Notes: a model not told the origin generated them from the sequence alone. 64,000 nt of DNA from Hyphomicrobiales bacterium (GCA_900470155.1 UBZT01000004.1:62001-126000), one strand, 5' to 3'; counted from the stretch's first letter, positions 19,606 through 29,005 are shown. A program made the numbers and translations.

Positions 19606-20177
19606 CGATGACCGACCTTGATGCCGATGAACCCGTAGCACCCGTCAGGCCTGCTGTGCTCCGCAAGCGCGTCTTGACCGTTGACCGCATGCTTGCGGCC
19701 ACCGGCGTGGCTCTGGCCTGCGCTGCCGCCTTCTTTCCCTGGTATGTCTTCTTCAACGAGGAAAAATTCGGCGTGCGCGTCGCAGACTGGCAGAGCACTC
19801 GTGATCTGCCCGAGGGACCGGGCCGCAATGTGTTCAGCGTGTCGCCGCTGGCTCTGGTCGACAACGATGATGAAAACAGCGGAGACGGCAACAATCTCCC
19901 GGCTGTCGATCAGATCGTCACCGCGACGGTACCGACGCTCGGCAAGGAGCGTCCGCAGGGCATGGATCTGCCCGCAGCCCAGCCGTTTCCCGGCCAGAGC
20001 GGTTTCCGTTTGCTGCATGTCGCCAATGGCCGTGCGCTGATCGAGGATGGCGGCACCATGTTCATGGTCCGCGTCGGCTCGATCCTGCCCGACAACAGCC
20101 GAGTGGCCACGCTCGAACAGCGGGACGGCAAATGGGTCATCGTGACCTCCAAGGGCGATATATATCAGAACAACTAA
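19602..20177 (+). CDS. Membrane-anchored protein with GspC/PilP-like tail
   Basis: 191 residues in the place where many bacteria have fliJ, but not FliJ-like. One transmembrane segment (about 26-46, FFPWYVFF at its end) is followed by an acidic linker and a C-terminal ~55-residue beta-rich domain (GRALIEDGGTMFMVRVGSILPDNSRV..GKWVIVTSKGDI). That resembles the small periplasmic homology region of GspC/PilP secretion proteins. The start overlaps the fliI stop, and a second ATG lies at 19608. Function unknown; a periplasmic assembly role is inferred from place and topology. Confidence 0.8.
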   Translation: MTMTDLDADEPVAPVRPAVLRKRVLTVDRMLAATGVALACAAAFFPWYVFFNEEKFGVRVADWQSTRDLPEGPGRNVFSVSPLALVDNDDENSGDGNNLPAVDQIVTATVPTLGKERPQGMDLPAAQPFPGQSGFRLLHVANGRALIEDGGTMFMVRVGSILPDNSRVATLEQRDGKWVIVTSKGDIYQNN

Positions 20178-20197
20178 ACTTATCTGGGCGGGGCAAG

Positions 20198-20221
20198 TCC
20201 CACGCAAGATTACTGGCCTAG
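20198..20221 (+). promoter_or_regulatory. Candidate class II flagellar promoter of the flgB operon
   Basis: TCCCACGCAAG (20198-20208), 9 bases, CTAG (20218-20221), 31 bases before the flgB start. It has the same element and spacing as upstream of flgE, fliF and flhA. It would drive the ten genes flgB to fliP. Confidence 0.55.
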
Positions 20222-20252
20222 GCTCCGAGGGGTAAAAGACGGAGTAACGCCC

Positions 20253-20648
20253 ATGAACCCAATCCAGTTGTTCGAGCTGGCTTCCCGACAGGCCGAATGG
20301 CTTTCGGTGCGTCAGCAGGTGGTGGCAGGCAATATCGCCAATGCCAGCACACCCAAATACCTGGCTAAGGACATCACCCCGTTCAGCTCCGTGCTGGACA
20401 ACACGGCGATGGTTCAGCACATGGCCGTGACCCAGCCCGGTCACATGGCGTCGAATGATATCAGCGACGACAATATCGATATCGAGGAGTCGGAGCTCAA
20501 CGACGAGATCGGCATCCAGGAATCGGGCAACTCCGTTTCTATTTCTGAGGAATTGACCAAAACCGGCGAAATCAGGGGGCAGCATGAGCTGAACACCTCG
20601 CTGATGAGCTCCTTCCATCGCATGATGTTGATGACGGTGAAACGCTAA
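20253..20648 (+). CDS. flgB: Flagellar rod protein FlgB
   Basis: 131 residues; the N-terminal axial motif ([24 protein letters not shown]) is followed by a short divergent core and the C-terminal helix ([20 protein letters not shown]). FlgB is the most proximal rod subunit. It is first in a ten-gene run and touches flgC by one base. Confidence 0.94.
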   Translation: MNPIQLFELASRQAEWLSVRQQVVAGNIANASTPKYLAKDITPFSSVLDNTAMVQHMAVTQPGHMASNDISDDNIDIEESELNDEIGIQESGNSVSISEELTKTGEIRGQHELNTSLMSSFHRMMLMTVKR

Positions 20649-21070
20649 TGATTGATCCCTTGAAGGCAGCGATGAAGATCGCGGGCAGCGGCCTGGAAGC
20701 CCAGTCCACCCGCATGCGCATCGTCTCGGAAAACATCGCCAACGCGCGCTCGACCGGCGATACGCCCGGCGCCGATCCCTACCGACGCAAGACCATTACC
20801 TTCGGCAGCGAACTCGACAAGGTGTCCGGGGCTCAGTTGATCGAAGTTGAAAAGCTCGGTTTCGACAAGTCCGATTTCATCGAGGAATACGATCCGGGCA
20901 ATCCGGCCGCCGATGAGCGCGGCATCGTCAAGATGCCCAATGTCAATGTCCTGATCGAAATGGGCGACATGCGCGAAACCAACCGAACCTATGAAGCCAA
21001 TCTGCAGACCATCAAGCAGACGCGCGACATGATCGGCCAGACCATCTCACTCCTGAAGGCTTCGCAATGA
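20648..21070 (+). CDS. flgC: Flagellar rod protein FlgC
   Basis: 140 residues with the axial N-terminus ([26 protein letters not shown]) and C-terminal helix ([21 protein letters not shown]), the normal length for FlgC. It is a proximal rod subunit. It overlaps flgB by one base and fliE by four. Confidence 0.95.
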   Translation: MIDPLKAAMKIAGSGLEAQSTRMRIVSENIANARSTGDTPGADPYRRKTITFGSELDKVSGAQLIEVEKLGFDKSDFIEEYDPGNPAADERGIVKMPNVNVLIEMGDMRETNRTYEANLQTIKQTRDMIGQTISLLKASQ

Positions 21071-21420
21071 TTGATTCCATTTCCGGCGTAAGCGCATTTT
21101 CCAAGTCGATGGGTCTGGATTCCCTGACCACCGAACTGTCCACCTTCGACCTGTCGACCAAAGGGGTTGCGACAGCCGGCCTGACGCCTGGCATGTCGAC
21201 CGGCGAGACGTTTCTCTCGACCCTCAACAGCATGGCGACCGACGCGGTCGGCAATCTCCAGAAAGCCGAACAGGCCTCCTTCGACGGCCTGACCGGCAAG
21301 GCAAATACCCGCGAAGTGGTGGATGCCGTGATGTCGGCCGAGCAGTCGCTCCAGACGGCGATCGCGTTCCGCGACAAGATTGTCAGCGCCTATCTCGAAA
21401 TCACGAAGATGCAGATTTAG
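21067..21420 (+). CDS. fliE: MS-ring/rod adapter FliE
   Basis: 117 residues; the C-terminal half ([40 protein letters not shown] split by the usual helices) carries the FliE signature of a VVxAVMxAExxLQ helix. It joins the MS ring to the rod and is the first export substrate. It overlaps flgC by four bases. Confidence 0.93.
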   Translation: MIDSISGVSAFSKSMGLDSLTTELSTFDLSTKGVATAGLTPGMSTGETFLSTLNSMATDAVGNLQKAEQASFDGLTGKANTREVVDAVMSAEQSLQTAIAFRDKIVSAYLEITKMQI

Positions 21421-21438
21421 TAAGCAGGGAACGGACAC

Positions 21439-22227
21439 ATGAGAGCTCTTGCGATTGCAGCAACAGGTATGGACGCCCAGCAGACGAATCTGGAAGTCAT
21501 CGCCAACAACATCGCCAATATCAACACCACCGGCTTCAAGCGGGCACGTGCTGAATTCACCGATCTTCTCTACCAGACCGAGCGCGCCCAGGGCGTGCCG
21601 AACCGTGCGAACCAGGCGATCGTGCCGGAAGGCGCCAATATCGGTCTCGGCGTGCAGACGGCCGCAGTCCGCAACATTCATACCCAGGGCGAACTGACCC
21701 AGACCGGCAACGAACTCGATATGTCGCTTGTCGGCCGCGGCTGGTTCCAGGTCGAATCGCCCGATGGCACGACCCTCTACAGCCGCTCGGGCGCGTTCAA
21801 CATGAATGCCGAAGGTCAGCTGGTCACCATCGACGGTTATCTCGTTACCCCGCAGATCACCATTCCGCAGGATGCCAGCGAAGTCGTCATCAGCCGCACA
21901 GGCCAGGTCCAGGCGCGCATCGGCAACGATGCCGATTATACCGACCTCGGCCAGCTGACCATCGCAAACTTTGTCAACGAAGCTGGCCTGAAGCCGCTCG
22001 GAGACAACCTTGTGGCCGAGACGGCAGCCTCGGGCGAAGCCATCGTCGGCGTCCCGGAAGATCCGGGCTTCGGCTACATCAAGCAGGGTTACCTGGAATC
22101 GTCCAACGTCGATTCCGTCAAGGAAATCACAGACATGATCTCGGCACAGCGTGCCTATGAGATGAATTCCAAGGTCATTCAGACCGCCGACGAGATGGCT
22201 CAGATCGTCAGCAAGAACCTGAAGTAA
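21439..22227 (+). CDS. flgG: Flagellar distal rod protein FlgG
   Basis: 262 residues, the standard FlgG length. N-terminal [16 protein letters not shown] and C-terminal [28 protein letters not shown] motifs are nearly canonical. It forms the distal rod between the P and L rings. It starts 18 bases after fliE. Confidence 0.96.
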   Translation: MRALAIAATGMDAQQTNLEVIANNIANINTTGFKRARAEFTDLLYQTERAQGVPNRANQAIVPEGANIGLGVQTAAVRNIHTQGELTQTGNELDMSLVGRGWFQVESPDGTTLYSRSGAFNMNAEGQLVTIDGYLVTPQITIPQDASEVVISRTGQVQARIGNDADYTDLGQLTIANFVNEAGLKPLGDNLVAETAASGEAIVGVPEDPGFGYIKQGYLESSNVDSVKEITDMISAQRAYEMNSKVIQTADEMAQIVSKNLK

Positions 22228-22244
22228 GGCAACTGGAGGCAAAC

Positions 22245-22724
22245 ATGAGGTTTCGCCGGAAAATCGGGAATGCAATACGGGCTGCGGCACTTGCCGCAGC
22301 GTCCGTCATTGGCTTCGGCGCCTGTGCAGCGCTCGCGCAGGGAACCGCCGTCGTTCCCACCCAGATTATTTATCCCGGCGAGACCATCTCGTCCGCGCAG
22401 GTCAATGAAGTCGAGGTGACCAATCCCAACCTGAGCGGCGGCTATGCCCGCACCAAGGCGGAAGTCGTCGGCATGGTGTCGAAGCGCACGCTTCTGCCCG
22501 GCCGCACCATTCCGACCAGCGGCCTGCGGGAGGCCTTCGCCATCAAGCGCGGCGCCAGCATTCGGCTGACCTTTGCCATTGGCAACATGGTGATCAGCGC
22601 CGCTGGCACCCCCATGGTCGATGCCACGGTCGGCGAGGTGATCAAGGTCCGCAACATCGATTCCGGCGCGATCGTCACCGGCACGGTCATGGCCGATGGG
22701 ACAGTACAGGTGATGGCGAAATGA
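22245..22724 (+). CDS. flgA: P-ring assembly chaperone FlgA
   Basis: 159 residues with an N-terminal signal peptide (about 1-32, ending AALAQG) and a SAF/FlgA domain (AKRTLLPGRTIPTSGLREAFAIKRG). FlgA assists FlgI polymerisation in the periplasm. It lies directly before flgI, whose start overlaps its stop by four bases. Confidence 0.93.
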   Translation: MRFRRKIGNAIRAAALAAASVIGFGACAALAQGTAVVPTQIIYPGETISSAQVNEVEVTNPNLSGGYARTKAEVVGMVSKRTLLPGRTIPTSGLREAFAIKRGASIRLTFAIGNMVISAAGTPMVDATVGEVIKVRNIDSGAIVTGTVMADGTVQVMAK

Positions 22725-23842
22725 AACTGTTTGCATCATCTCGGATTGCGCTTTGCGCGTTGGCCCTGGTTCTGGCGCCGCTTCAGCCGGTCCAGGCCGC
22801 GAATTCGCGCATCAAGGATATCGCGTCGCTGCAGTCCGGGCGTGACAACCAGCTGATCGGCTATGGTCTGATCGTCGGTCTGCAGGGCACCGGCGACAGC
22901 CTGCGCTCGTCACCATTCACGGATCAGTCGATGCGCGCCATGTTGCAGAATCTTGGCATTTCCACCCAGGGCGGCCAGTCCAACGCGAAGAACGTTGCCG
23001 CCGTCATGGTCACGGCCAACCTGCCGCCGTTTTCCAGCCCCGGCAGCCGGATCGATGCCAATGTCAGCTCGCTCGGCGATTCAACTTCGCTGCGCGGCGG
23101 CACGCTGATCATGACATCGCTCACCGGCGCCGACGGCCAGATCTATGCCGTTGCCCAGGGCTCCGTCATCGTGTCCGGCTTCAACGCGCAAGGCGATGCT
23201 GCGTCGGTACAGGAAGGCATCACCACCTCAGGCCGTGTGCCGGGCGGCGCCATCATCGAGCGCGAACTTCCGTCCAAATTCAAGGATTCGGTCAACCTAG
23301 TGCTGCAGCTGCGCAATCCCGACTTCACCACGTCGCTGCGCATCGCCGATACCATCAACGCCTATGCCGCCGCCAATTACGGTGCGCCGATCGCCGAGGC
23401 GCGCGACAGCCAGGAAGTGGTGGTCCAGAAGCCACGCACGGCCGATCTCGCCCGTCTGATGGCGGATGTCGAAAATCTGGTGGTCGCGACAGACTCGCCG
23501 GCCAAAGTCGTGATCAACGAACGCACGGGCACGATCGTCATCGGCGCCGAGGTTCGTGTCTCGCGCGTCGCGGTGAGCTACGGCACCCTGACGGTTCAGG
23601 TCACCGAGACGCCGCAGGTCATCCAGCCCGAGCCGTTTTCCCGCGGCGAAACGGCAGTTCAGGAACAGACCGATATCATAACCCAGAAGACCGGCGACAA
23701 GGTCGTGATCGTTGATGGTCCCGATCTCAGGACGCTTGTCAGCGGCCTCAACAGCATCGGCGTCAAGCCTGACGGCATTATCGCCATACTCCAGGGCATC
23801 AAGTCCGCCGGCGCCCTGCAAGCGGAGCTTGTCCTGCAATGA
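22721..23842 (+). CDS. flgI: Flagellar P-ring protein FlgI
   Basis: 373 residues with a signal peptide (about 1-26, QPVQAA) and the conserved SRIKDIASLQSGRDNQLIGYGLIVGL start of mature FlgI, split here for length. It forms the peptidoglycan-level bushing around the rod. It overlaps both flgA and motE by four bases. Confidence 0.95.
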   Translation: MKLFASSRIALCALALVLAPLQPVQAANSRIKDIASLQSGRDNQLIGYGLIVGLQGTGDSLRSSPFTDQSMRAMLQNLGISTQGGQSNAKNVAAVMVTANLPPFSSPGSRIDANVSSLGDSTSLRGGTLIMTSLTGADGQIYAVAQGSVIVSGFNAQGDAASVQEGITTSGRVPGGAIIERELPSKFKDSVNLVLQLRNPDFTTSLRIADTINAYAAANYGAPIAEARDSQEVVVQKPRTADLARLMADVENLVVATDSPAKVVINERTGTIVIGAEVRVSRVAVSYGTLTVQVTETPQVIQPEPFSRGETAVQEQTDIITQKTGDKVVIVDGPDLRTLVSGLNSIGVKPDGIIAILQGIKSAGALQAELVLQ

Positions 23843-24372
23843 CACAGTCCAGGCATTTTCCCTCGCTGCCGCCGATCCTGCGCAATGGCTTGATCATTGG
23901 TGCCGTCGCCTGTCTGCCGGCCTTTGCCGACAATGCGGTCGGCCAGCAGCAGGCCGTCAACCCGAGCGACGCCGAGATCCAGCAGTTCTGCACCGGAATT
24001 GCCGATGCAGCCCGTGACCAGCGCTACCTGCTGCAGAAGCAGGAACTCGAAAAGCTTCAGGCCGATGTCGACAGCCGGATCGCCGTGCTCGAGACCCGCA
24101 GGGCCGAATACGAGGACTGGTTGGGGCGCCGCAATGCGTTCATGAAGCAGGCCGAAGGGCAGTTGATCGAGATCTACAAGAAAATGGCGCCGGATGCGGC
24201 GGCACCGCAGCTTGAGGAAACGGATGTCATTCTCGCTGCCGCGATCATCATGAAGCTGCCGCCACGCCAGTCGAGCCTCATTCTGACAGAAATGCAGCCG
24301 GACAAGGCAGCCAAGGTCGCCGCGATCATGTCGAGTGCCGGTGATTCCACTACATCGAAGGATCCATCATGA
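23839..24372 (+). CDS. motE: MotE, periplasmic chaperone for MotC
   Basis: 177 residues with a signal-anchor or signal peptide (about 14-32), a coiled-coil middle (QKQELEKLQADVDSRIAVLE) and an MgtE-N-like tail (KLPPRQSSLILTEMQPDKAAKV). In S. meliloti, MotE at this place between flgI and flgH is a specific folding chaperone of MotC (encoded at 33482). It overlaps flgH by four bases. Confidence 0.9.
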   Translation: MTQSRHFPSLPPILRNGLIIGAVACLPAFADNAVGQQQAVNPSDAEIQQFCTGIADAARDQRYLLQKQELEKLQADVDSRIAVLETRRAEYEDWLGRRNAFMKQAEGQLIEIYKKMAPDAAAPQLEETDVILAAAIIMKLPPRQSSLILTEMQPDKAAKVAAIMSSAGDSTTSKDPS

Positions 24373-25082
24373 TCAAGCGTTCACCGGCATTGCTGGCTGT
24401 TCTGTTTCTTGCCGGCTGCCAGAGCCAGACCGTCAAGGAAATCGGTAACGCACCGGCGATGAGCCCGATCGGATCCGGCCTGCGCTTCAGCCAGACACCG
24501 CAGATGGCGCTGTATCCCAAGCAGCCGCAGGCGACCGCCAGCGGTTATTCGCTGTGGAGCGACAGCCAGTCTGCCCTGTTCAAGGATGCCCGCGCATTGA
24601 ATGTCGGCGACATCCTGACGGTCAATATCCAGATCAACGACAAGGCATCGTTCGAGAACGAAACCGATCGAAGCCGCACCAATTCAAGCGGCCTCTCGTG
24701 GTCGACGGCGGTCGATCTGTTCGGCAACGAGATCCCGGCAACAACCGGAGACCTGAGCTCAGGCTCTGATACCAGCACGCAGGGCAAGGGCTCGACCGAA
24801 CGCTCGGAGAAGTTGACCCTGCTGGTTGCAGCCGTTGTTACCGGCATCCTCGAAAACGGCAATCTCCTGATCAGCGGCTCGCAGGAAGTCCGAGTCAACC
24901 ACGAGATTCGCATTCTCAACGTCGCGGGTATCGTGCGGCCGCAGGATGTCGATGCCGACAACACGATTTCCTACGAGCGCATCGCCGAGGCTCGCATCTC
25001 CTACGGTGGCCGCGGCCGCCTGACCGAAGTGCAGCAGCCGCCCGTCGGGCAGCAGGTGGTCGATCTGTTCTCGCCGTTCTGA
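24369..25082 (+). CDS. flgH: Flagellar L-ring lipoprotein FlgH
   Basis: 237 residues with a lipobox LAGC17, so it is an outer-membrane lipoprotein. The FlgH core includes SLWSDSQSALFKDARALNVGDILTV (parts) and the C-terminal NTISYERIAEARISYGGRG. It forms the outer-membrane ring around the rod. Confidence 0.95.
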   Translation: MIKRSPALLAVLFLAGCQSQTVKEIGNAPAMSPIGSGLRFSQTPQMALYPKQPQATASGYSLWSDSQSALFKDARALNVGDILTVNIQINDKASFENETDRSRTNSSGLSWSTAVDLFGNEIPATTGDLSSGSDTSTQGKGSTERSEKLTLLVAAVVTGILENGNLLISGSQEVRVNHEIRILNVAGIVRPQDVDADNTISYERIAEARISYGGRGRLTEVQQPPVGQQVVDLFSPF

Positions 25083-25120
25083 CGGCGCGAACGCAAGGCA
25101 GAGCAGGAACGGCAGATCCG

Positions 25121-25633
25121 ATGGAACAAAGCGAAGAGCCGACAGGCAAGAAGAAGTCCGGCCTCATGATGCTGGTGGTGCCGCTGGTCGTGCTCACCGC
25201 CGTCGGCGGCGGCGGCGGCTGGGTGATCGGCAATATGCTGGCGCCGCAGGTCAAGCTGTCCGAGGAGGCGGCCAAGGCGGCTGAGGCTGCCCCGGCGGCC
25301 CATGGCGAAGCCAAGAAGGAAGAAGGGCTTCCCAAGATCGCCACCGAAGCCAATGGCATCGTTCAACTGGAAGCAATCACCACCAACCTGGCTTATCCGT
25401 CCGAAAACTGGATCCGGGTGGAATTGGCCTTGCTTTTCAACGGTGCACCCGACGTTAAGATCGCCGAGGATGTGCATCAGGATATCATGGCCTATCTGAG
25501 AACGGTCTCGCTGCAGCAGGTCGAAGGGCCGCGCGGCTTTCAATATCTCAAGGATGACATCCAGGAGCGTGTTGACCTTCGCTCCGAAGGGCGCGTATCG
25601 AAGGTGATGTTCAGGACGTTTGTCATCGAATGA
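25121..25633 (+). CDS. fliL: Flagellar basal body-associated protein FliL
   Basis: 170 residues: a lysine-containing cytoplasmic N-terminus, one transmembrane segment (about 15-36, rich in glycine) and a periplasmic FliL domain (about 70-170). It supports the stators under load. It overlaps fliP by four bases. A second FliL-like gene lies at 47557. Confidence 0.92.
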   Translation: MEQSEEPTGKKKSGLMMLVVPLVVLTAVGGGGGWVIGNMLAPQVKLSEEAAKAAEAAPAAHGEAKKEEGLPKIATEANGIVQLEAITTNLAYPSENWIRVELALLFNGAPDVKIAEDVHQDIMAYLRTVSLQQVEGPRGFQYLKDDIQERVDLRSEGRVSKVMFRTFVIE

Positions 25634-26367
25634 TTCGATTCTTGCTTATTGCCGCTGTCATGATGATGGCGCCGGAACTTGCTCACGCGCAGCAATTTCC
25701 GACGGAGATCTTCAACACGCCGATCGATGGATCGGTGGCGGCATGGATTATCCGCACTTTTGGTCTTCTGACCGTCCTGTCGGTTGCCCCTGGCATCCTG
25801 ATCATGGTCACCAGCTTCCCGCGCTTCCTGATCGCCTTCTCGATCCTGCGCTCGGGCATGGGGCTTGCGACAACCCCCTCCAACATGATCCTGACCAGCA
25901 TGGCTCTGTTCATGACCTTCTATGTCATGGCGCCGACCATGGATCAGTCATGGCGCACCGGCGTCCAGCCGCTGCTGGCAAACCAGATCAACGAAGCCGA
26001 GGCCGTGGCCTTGATCGCCGAACCCTTCCGCACATTCATGACTGCCAATACCCGCGACAAGGATCTGCGGCTGTTTGTCGACATCGCCAACGAGCGCGGC
26101 CAGAGCACGGTGACCGACGAGAAGGTCGACTACCGCGTGCTCGTTCCGGCCTTCATGCTGTCGGAGATCCGCCGCGGTTTCGAAATCGGGTTTCTGATCG
26201 TTCTGCCTTTCCTCGTCATCGATATGGTGGTCGCCACGATCACCATGGCCATGGGCATGATGATGCTGCCGCCCACCTCGATTTCGCTGCCGTTCAAGAT
26301 CCTGTTTTTTGTCTTGATCGATGGCTGGAACCTGCTGGTTGGCAGCCTGGTACGCTCGTTTGCCTGA
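25630..26367 (+). CDS. fliP: Flagellar export gate protein FliP
   Basis: 245 residues with a cleavable signal peptide (about 1-21, LAHAQQ) and four transmembrane segments; the conserved MVTSFPRFLIAFSILRSGMG and FLVIDMVVATITMAMGMMMLPP segments are present. It forms the core of the export gate with FliQ and FliR. It is the last gene of the flgB operon. fliO is not seen. Confidence 0.96.
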   Translation: MIRFLLIAAVMMMAPELAHAQQFPTEIFNTPIDGSVAAWIIRTFGLLTVLSVAPGILIMVTSFPRFLIAFSILRSGMGLATTPSNMILTSMALFMTFYVMAPTMDQSWRTGVQPLLANQINEAEAVALIAEPFRTFMTANTRDKDLRLFVDIANERGQSTVTDEKVDYRVLVPAFMLSEIRRGFEIGFLIVLPFLVIDMVVATITMAMGMMMLPPTSISLPFKILFFVLIDGWNLLVGSLVRSFA

Positions 26368-26545
26368 CGCGCGATAAAATCTTTACCAATTCGCTTACTC
26401 CCCTGTTTACCATAGATTTAACCGGGCTTAGCAGTCCCTAATATGTTAAGCTGTTGGCAATATTTGACGGTCAGTTTGGTCCTCACACGAAGGGTCTGGT
26501 AGACGAAAAATTCGCTACCGAATGGCATGATGCCGAACTGTCGTA

Positions 26546-26598
26546 GCCGGTAATTTCCAGTCCGGTATGTCCCCATTAGTATCTTGTTTTAAGGGACA
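26546..26598 (+). promoter_or_regulatory. Structured flaA leader
   Basis: The hairpin GCCGG (26546-26550)/CCGGT (26562-26566) is followed two bases later by TGTCCC (26568-26573). TGTCCC pairs perfectly with GGGACA (26593-26598), which overlaps the ribosome-binding site AAGGGA. The rest of the 237-base fliP-flaA gap is AT-rich and probably holds the promoter; CCTCACACGAAG at 26500-26511 is only a loose relative of the class II element. Confidence 0.55.
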
Positions 26599-26604
26599 AA
26601 TAAC

Positions 26605-27510
26605 ATGGCCAGCATTCTGACCAACACCAACGCTATGTCTGCACTTTCGACGCTGCGTTCGATCTCCGCCAACATGGAGTCCACCCAGAACGCGATCTCC
26701 ACAGGCAAGAGCGTTGCATCTGCTTCGGACAACGCTGCGTACTGGTCGATCTCCACGACGATGAAGTCCGACAACATGGCTCTCGGCGCCGTCTCTGACG
26801 CGCTCGGCCTCGGTGCCGCCAAGGTTGATACTGCCTATGCCGGTATGGACGCCGCCATCGACGTCGTGACGGAAATCAAGGCAAAGCTCGTCGCCGCCAA
26901 GGAACAGGGTGTCGACAAGGAAAAGATCCAGGAAGAAATCTCGCAGCTCCAGGATCAGCTGACCTCGATCGCTGAATCCGCTTCGTTCAACGGCCAGAAT
27001 TGGCTGGCGAATGAAGGTGGCGACGTGACTGTCATCACCGGCTTTGTCCGCGCTGCCGACAACACGGTCACGGTCAAGTCGAGCACGATCACGCTGGACG
27101 ACACCAACATGCTGTTCAGCGCTGACGCCGCCGGCGTTATCGACGAAGCAACCGGCATCCTGGGTGCCAACGGCACTGCCTCGTCGTCGAGCATTGTCGG
27201 CTTCGAAATCGACAACGATACCGACTCTGCAACGCTCGACAACCTGCTCACCGACGTTGAAACCGCTCTGACAAGCATGGTCAGCGCCGGCGCAACGCTC
27301 GGCTCGCTGTCCAGCCGCATCGATCTGCAGTCTGAATTTGCTGACAAGCTGTCCGACGCAATCGAAACCGGCATCGGCCGTCTCGTCGACGCCGACATGA
27401 ACGAAGAATCGACCCGCCTCAAGGCCCTGCAGACCCAGCAGCAGCTGGCGATCCAGGCTCTGTCGATCGCCAACAGCGACTCGCAGAACATCCTGTCGCT
27501 CTTCCGTTAA
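26605..27510 (+). CDS. flaA: Flagellin FlaA
   Basis: 301 residues of a short flagellin: conserved N-terminal helices (MASILTNTNAMSALSTLRS, SASDNAAYWSISTTMKSDN), a reduced variable centre (about 145-205) and the C-terminal coiled coil (DADMNEESTRLKALQTQQQL). It is exported and forms the filament. It is first of four tandem flagellins. In S. meliloti FlaA is the principal subunit joined by any of the others. It has its own promoter region, structured leader and 3' hairpin. Confidence 0.95.
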   Translation: MASILTNTNAMSALSTLRSISANMESTQNAISTGKSVASASDNAAYWSISTTMKSDNMALGAVSDALGLGAAKVDTAYAGMDAAIDVVTEIKAKLVAAKEQGVDKEKIQEEISQLQDQLTSIAESASFNGQNWLANEGGDVTVITGFVRAADNTVTVKSSTITLDDTNMLFSADAAGVIDEATGILGANGTASSSSIVGFEIDNDTDSATLDNLLTDVETALTSMVSAGATLGSLSSRIDLQSEFADKLSDAIETGIGRLVDADMNEESTRLKALQTQQQLAIQALSIANSDSQNILSLFR

Positions 27511-27521
27511 TCGTAAGAACG

Positions 27522-27676
27522 AGCCGGCCCGTAAGGGCCGGCTAGACTATCCCGACGCCGATATGCCTTGGTGGCTGACCAGAGGCGCGCGAAGGGAAAG
27601 CTTCAACATCCGGAGGCTGAACCGGGTAAGTGGCTGCGAAGGTCGCGTCTGGAAACAGACGCGGCCTTTTCGTTTT
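27522..27676 (+). terminator. 3' hairpin of flaA and downstream terminator
   Basis: AGCCGGCCC-GTAA-GGGCCGGCT (27522-27543) is a strong hairpin 11 bases after flaA but has no T tract. About 100 bases on, GGTCGCGTCTG-GAAA-CAGACGCGGCC (27641-27665) is followed by TTTTCGTTTT, a good terminator. The ~95 bases between have no gene. Confidence 0.75.
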
Positions 27677-27908
27677 ATTAAGCATTTTTTGTTACGCGCG
27701 CGTGCACGCGAAGATTGCATTTTTTTTTCGCTAACCATTGAGCTGGCGGATCCCCTTAGGCCTTCGTTAACCAACATGGGTTTATCTGAACCCATCGAAG
27801 GGGCGAGCTAACCAATTAAATTCAGCCGGTTAGCAGGCATGACGCTGTGCGCACCTACCGGTGATACCGGAATGCCCTTCCTATTCAGCCATTAAGGGGC
27901 ACACACCT
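27677..27908 (+). promoter_or_regulatory. flaB promoter region and structured leader
   Basis: No gene is seen. Inverted repeats ATGGGTT (27776-27782)/AACCCAT (27789-27795) and GCTAACC (27807-27813)/GGTTAGC (27828-27834) lie in an AT-rich stretch. The leader has CCGG (27858-27861)/CCGG (27867-27870), then TGCCCTT (27873-27879), which can pair with AGGGGCA (27895-27901) over the ribosome-binding site (6 Watson-Crick pairs and one wobble). Confidence 0.5.
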
Positions 27909-28823
27909 ATGACGAGCATTTTGACGAACGTCGCCGCAATGTCGGCACTCAGCACCCTGCGCAGCATCAGCAGCGGCATGGAAGAAACCCAGTCGCGCGT
28001 TTCCTCCGGCGAACGCGTTGGTGAAGCGTCTGACAACGCAGCTTACTGGTCGATCGCAACGACCATGAAATCCGACAACATGGCCCTCTCGGCTGTCTCC
28101 GACGCCCTCGGCCTCGGCGCTTCCAAGGTCGATACTGCCTATGCCGGTATGGACGCCGCCATCGACGTCGTGAAGGAAATCAAGGCCAAGCTGGTAACGG
28201 CGACCGAAGAAGGCGTCGACAAGGCCAAGGTTCAGGAAGAAATTTCGCAGCTGCAGGAACAGCTGATGTCGATCGCAGAATCCGCTGCATTCAGCGGCGA
28301 GAACTGGATTGCCGGCGACGCTGCCGACGTGACCGTCGTTTCTGGCTTCGTACGTGATGCCAACAATGCGGTTTCTGTGAAGACCACCACCTACACGCTC
28401 GACGCTGCAGCTGACGGCACACTGCTGTTCGGTGGCGACGGCGCAGGCGGCATCGACGACACGACCGGTGTCCTCGGCACCGCAGGCGGCGCGACGATCG
28501 GCGTATCCGTATACGAACTCGACATCAGCACATTCGACGGCACGGAAATGGCCGAAGCTCTGACGCTTGTTGATGAAGCCCTGGCTTCCATGACGAGCGC
28601 TGCTGCGGAACTTGGTTCGATCTCCACCCGCATCGAACTGCAGGAAGATTTTGTCGGTTCTCTCTCCGACTCGCTCGATAGCGGTATCGGCCGTCTGGTT
28701 GACGCAGACATGAATGAAGAATCGACCCGCCTGAAGGCGCTTCAGACGCAGCAGCAGCTGGCTATCCAGTCGCTCTCGATCGCCAACTCTTCTTCGGAAG
28801 TCATCCTCTCGCTCTTCCGTTAA
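27909..28823 (+). CDS. flaB: Flagellin FlaB
   Basis: 304 residues from ATG 27909 (MTSILTNVAAM), 9 bases after AAGGGG; a longer frame upstream runs through the leader and is rejected. It has the same N- and C-terminal flagellin helices as FlaA with a different centre (about 145-215). It is the second of the tandem flagellins and is followed by a strong terminator. Confidence 0.94.
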   Translation: MTSILTNVAAMSALSTLRSISSGMEETQSRVSSGERVGEASDNAAYWSIATTMKSDNMALSAVSDALGLGASKVDTAYAGMDAAIDVVKEIKAKLVTATEEGVDKAKVQEEISQLQEQLMSIAESAAFSGENWIAGDAADVTVVSGFVRDANNAVSVKTTTYTLDAAADGTLLFGGDGAGGIDDTTGVLGTAGGATIGVSVYELDISTFDGTEMAEALTLVDEALASMTSAAAELGSISTRIELQEDFVGSLSDSLDSGIGRLVDADMNEESTRLKALQTQQQLAIQSLSIANSSSEVILSLFR

Positions 28824-28861
28824 GCCTAGGCTTTCGGTCAACAGCAAGATCGGAATTTTGG

Positions 28862-28890
28862 AAAGCCGCCCTCCGGGGCGGCTTTTTTTT
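28862..28890 (+). terminator. Terminator after flaB
   Basis: AAAGCCGCCC-TCCG-GGGCGGCTTT (a 10-bp stem) followed by a run of T to 28890. Confidence 0.92.
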
Positions 28891-28906
28891 ACATCGTCAA
28901 ATTGCG

Positions 28907-28984
28907 TTAACCATGCATTAACCATGTCCGGTTTACATGAAGGTCAAGTAACGATGGATTAACCAAAACGAAGAAGTGGTTAAT
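28907..28984 (+). promoter_or_regulatory. CtrA-like box and inverted repeat upstream of third flagellin
   Basis: TTAA (28907-28910), 7 bases, TTAA (28918-28921) within TTAACCATGCATTAACC matches the CtrA consensus of alphaproteobacteria. Downstream, ATTAACCA (28958-28965) and TGGTTAAT (28977-28984) form an 8-base inverted repeat. Confidence 0.5.
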
Positions 28985-29005
28985 TGCATTAGGCGACGCC
29001 ATCGT

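Noticed and set aside
26500-26511. CCTCACACGAAG before flaA as a class II promoter element
   Set aside because: Core sequence and spacing to the next TAG differ from the six good copies.
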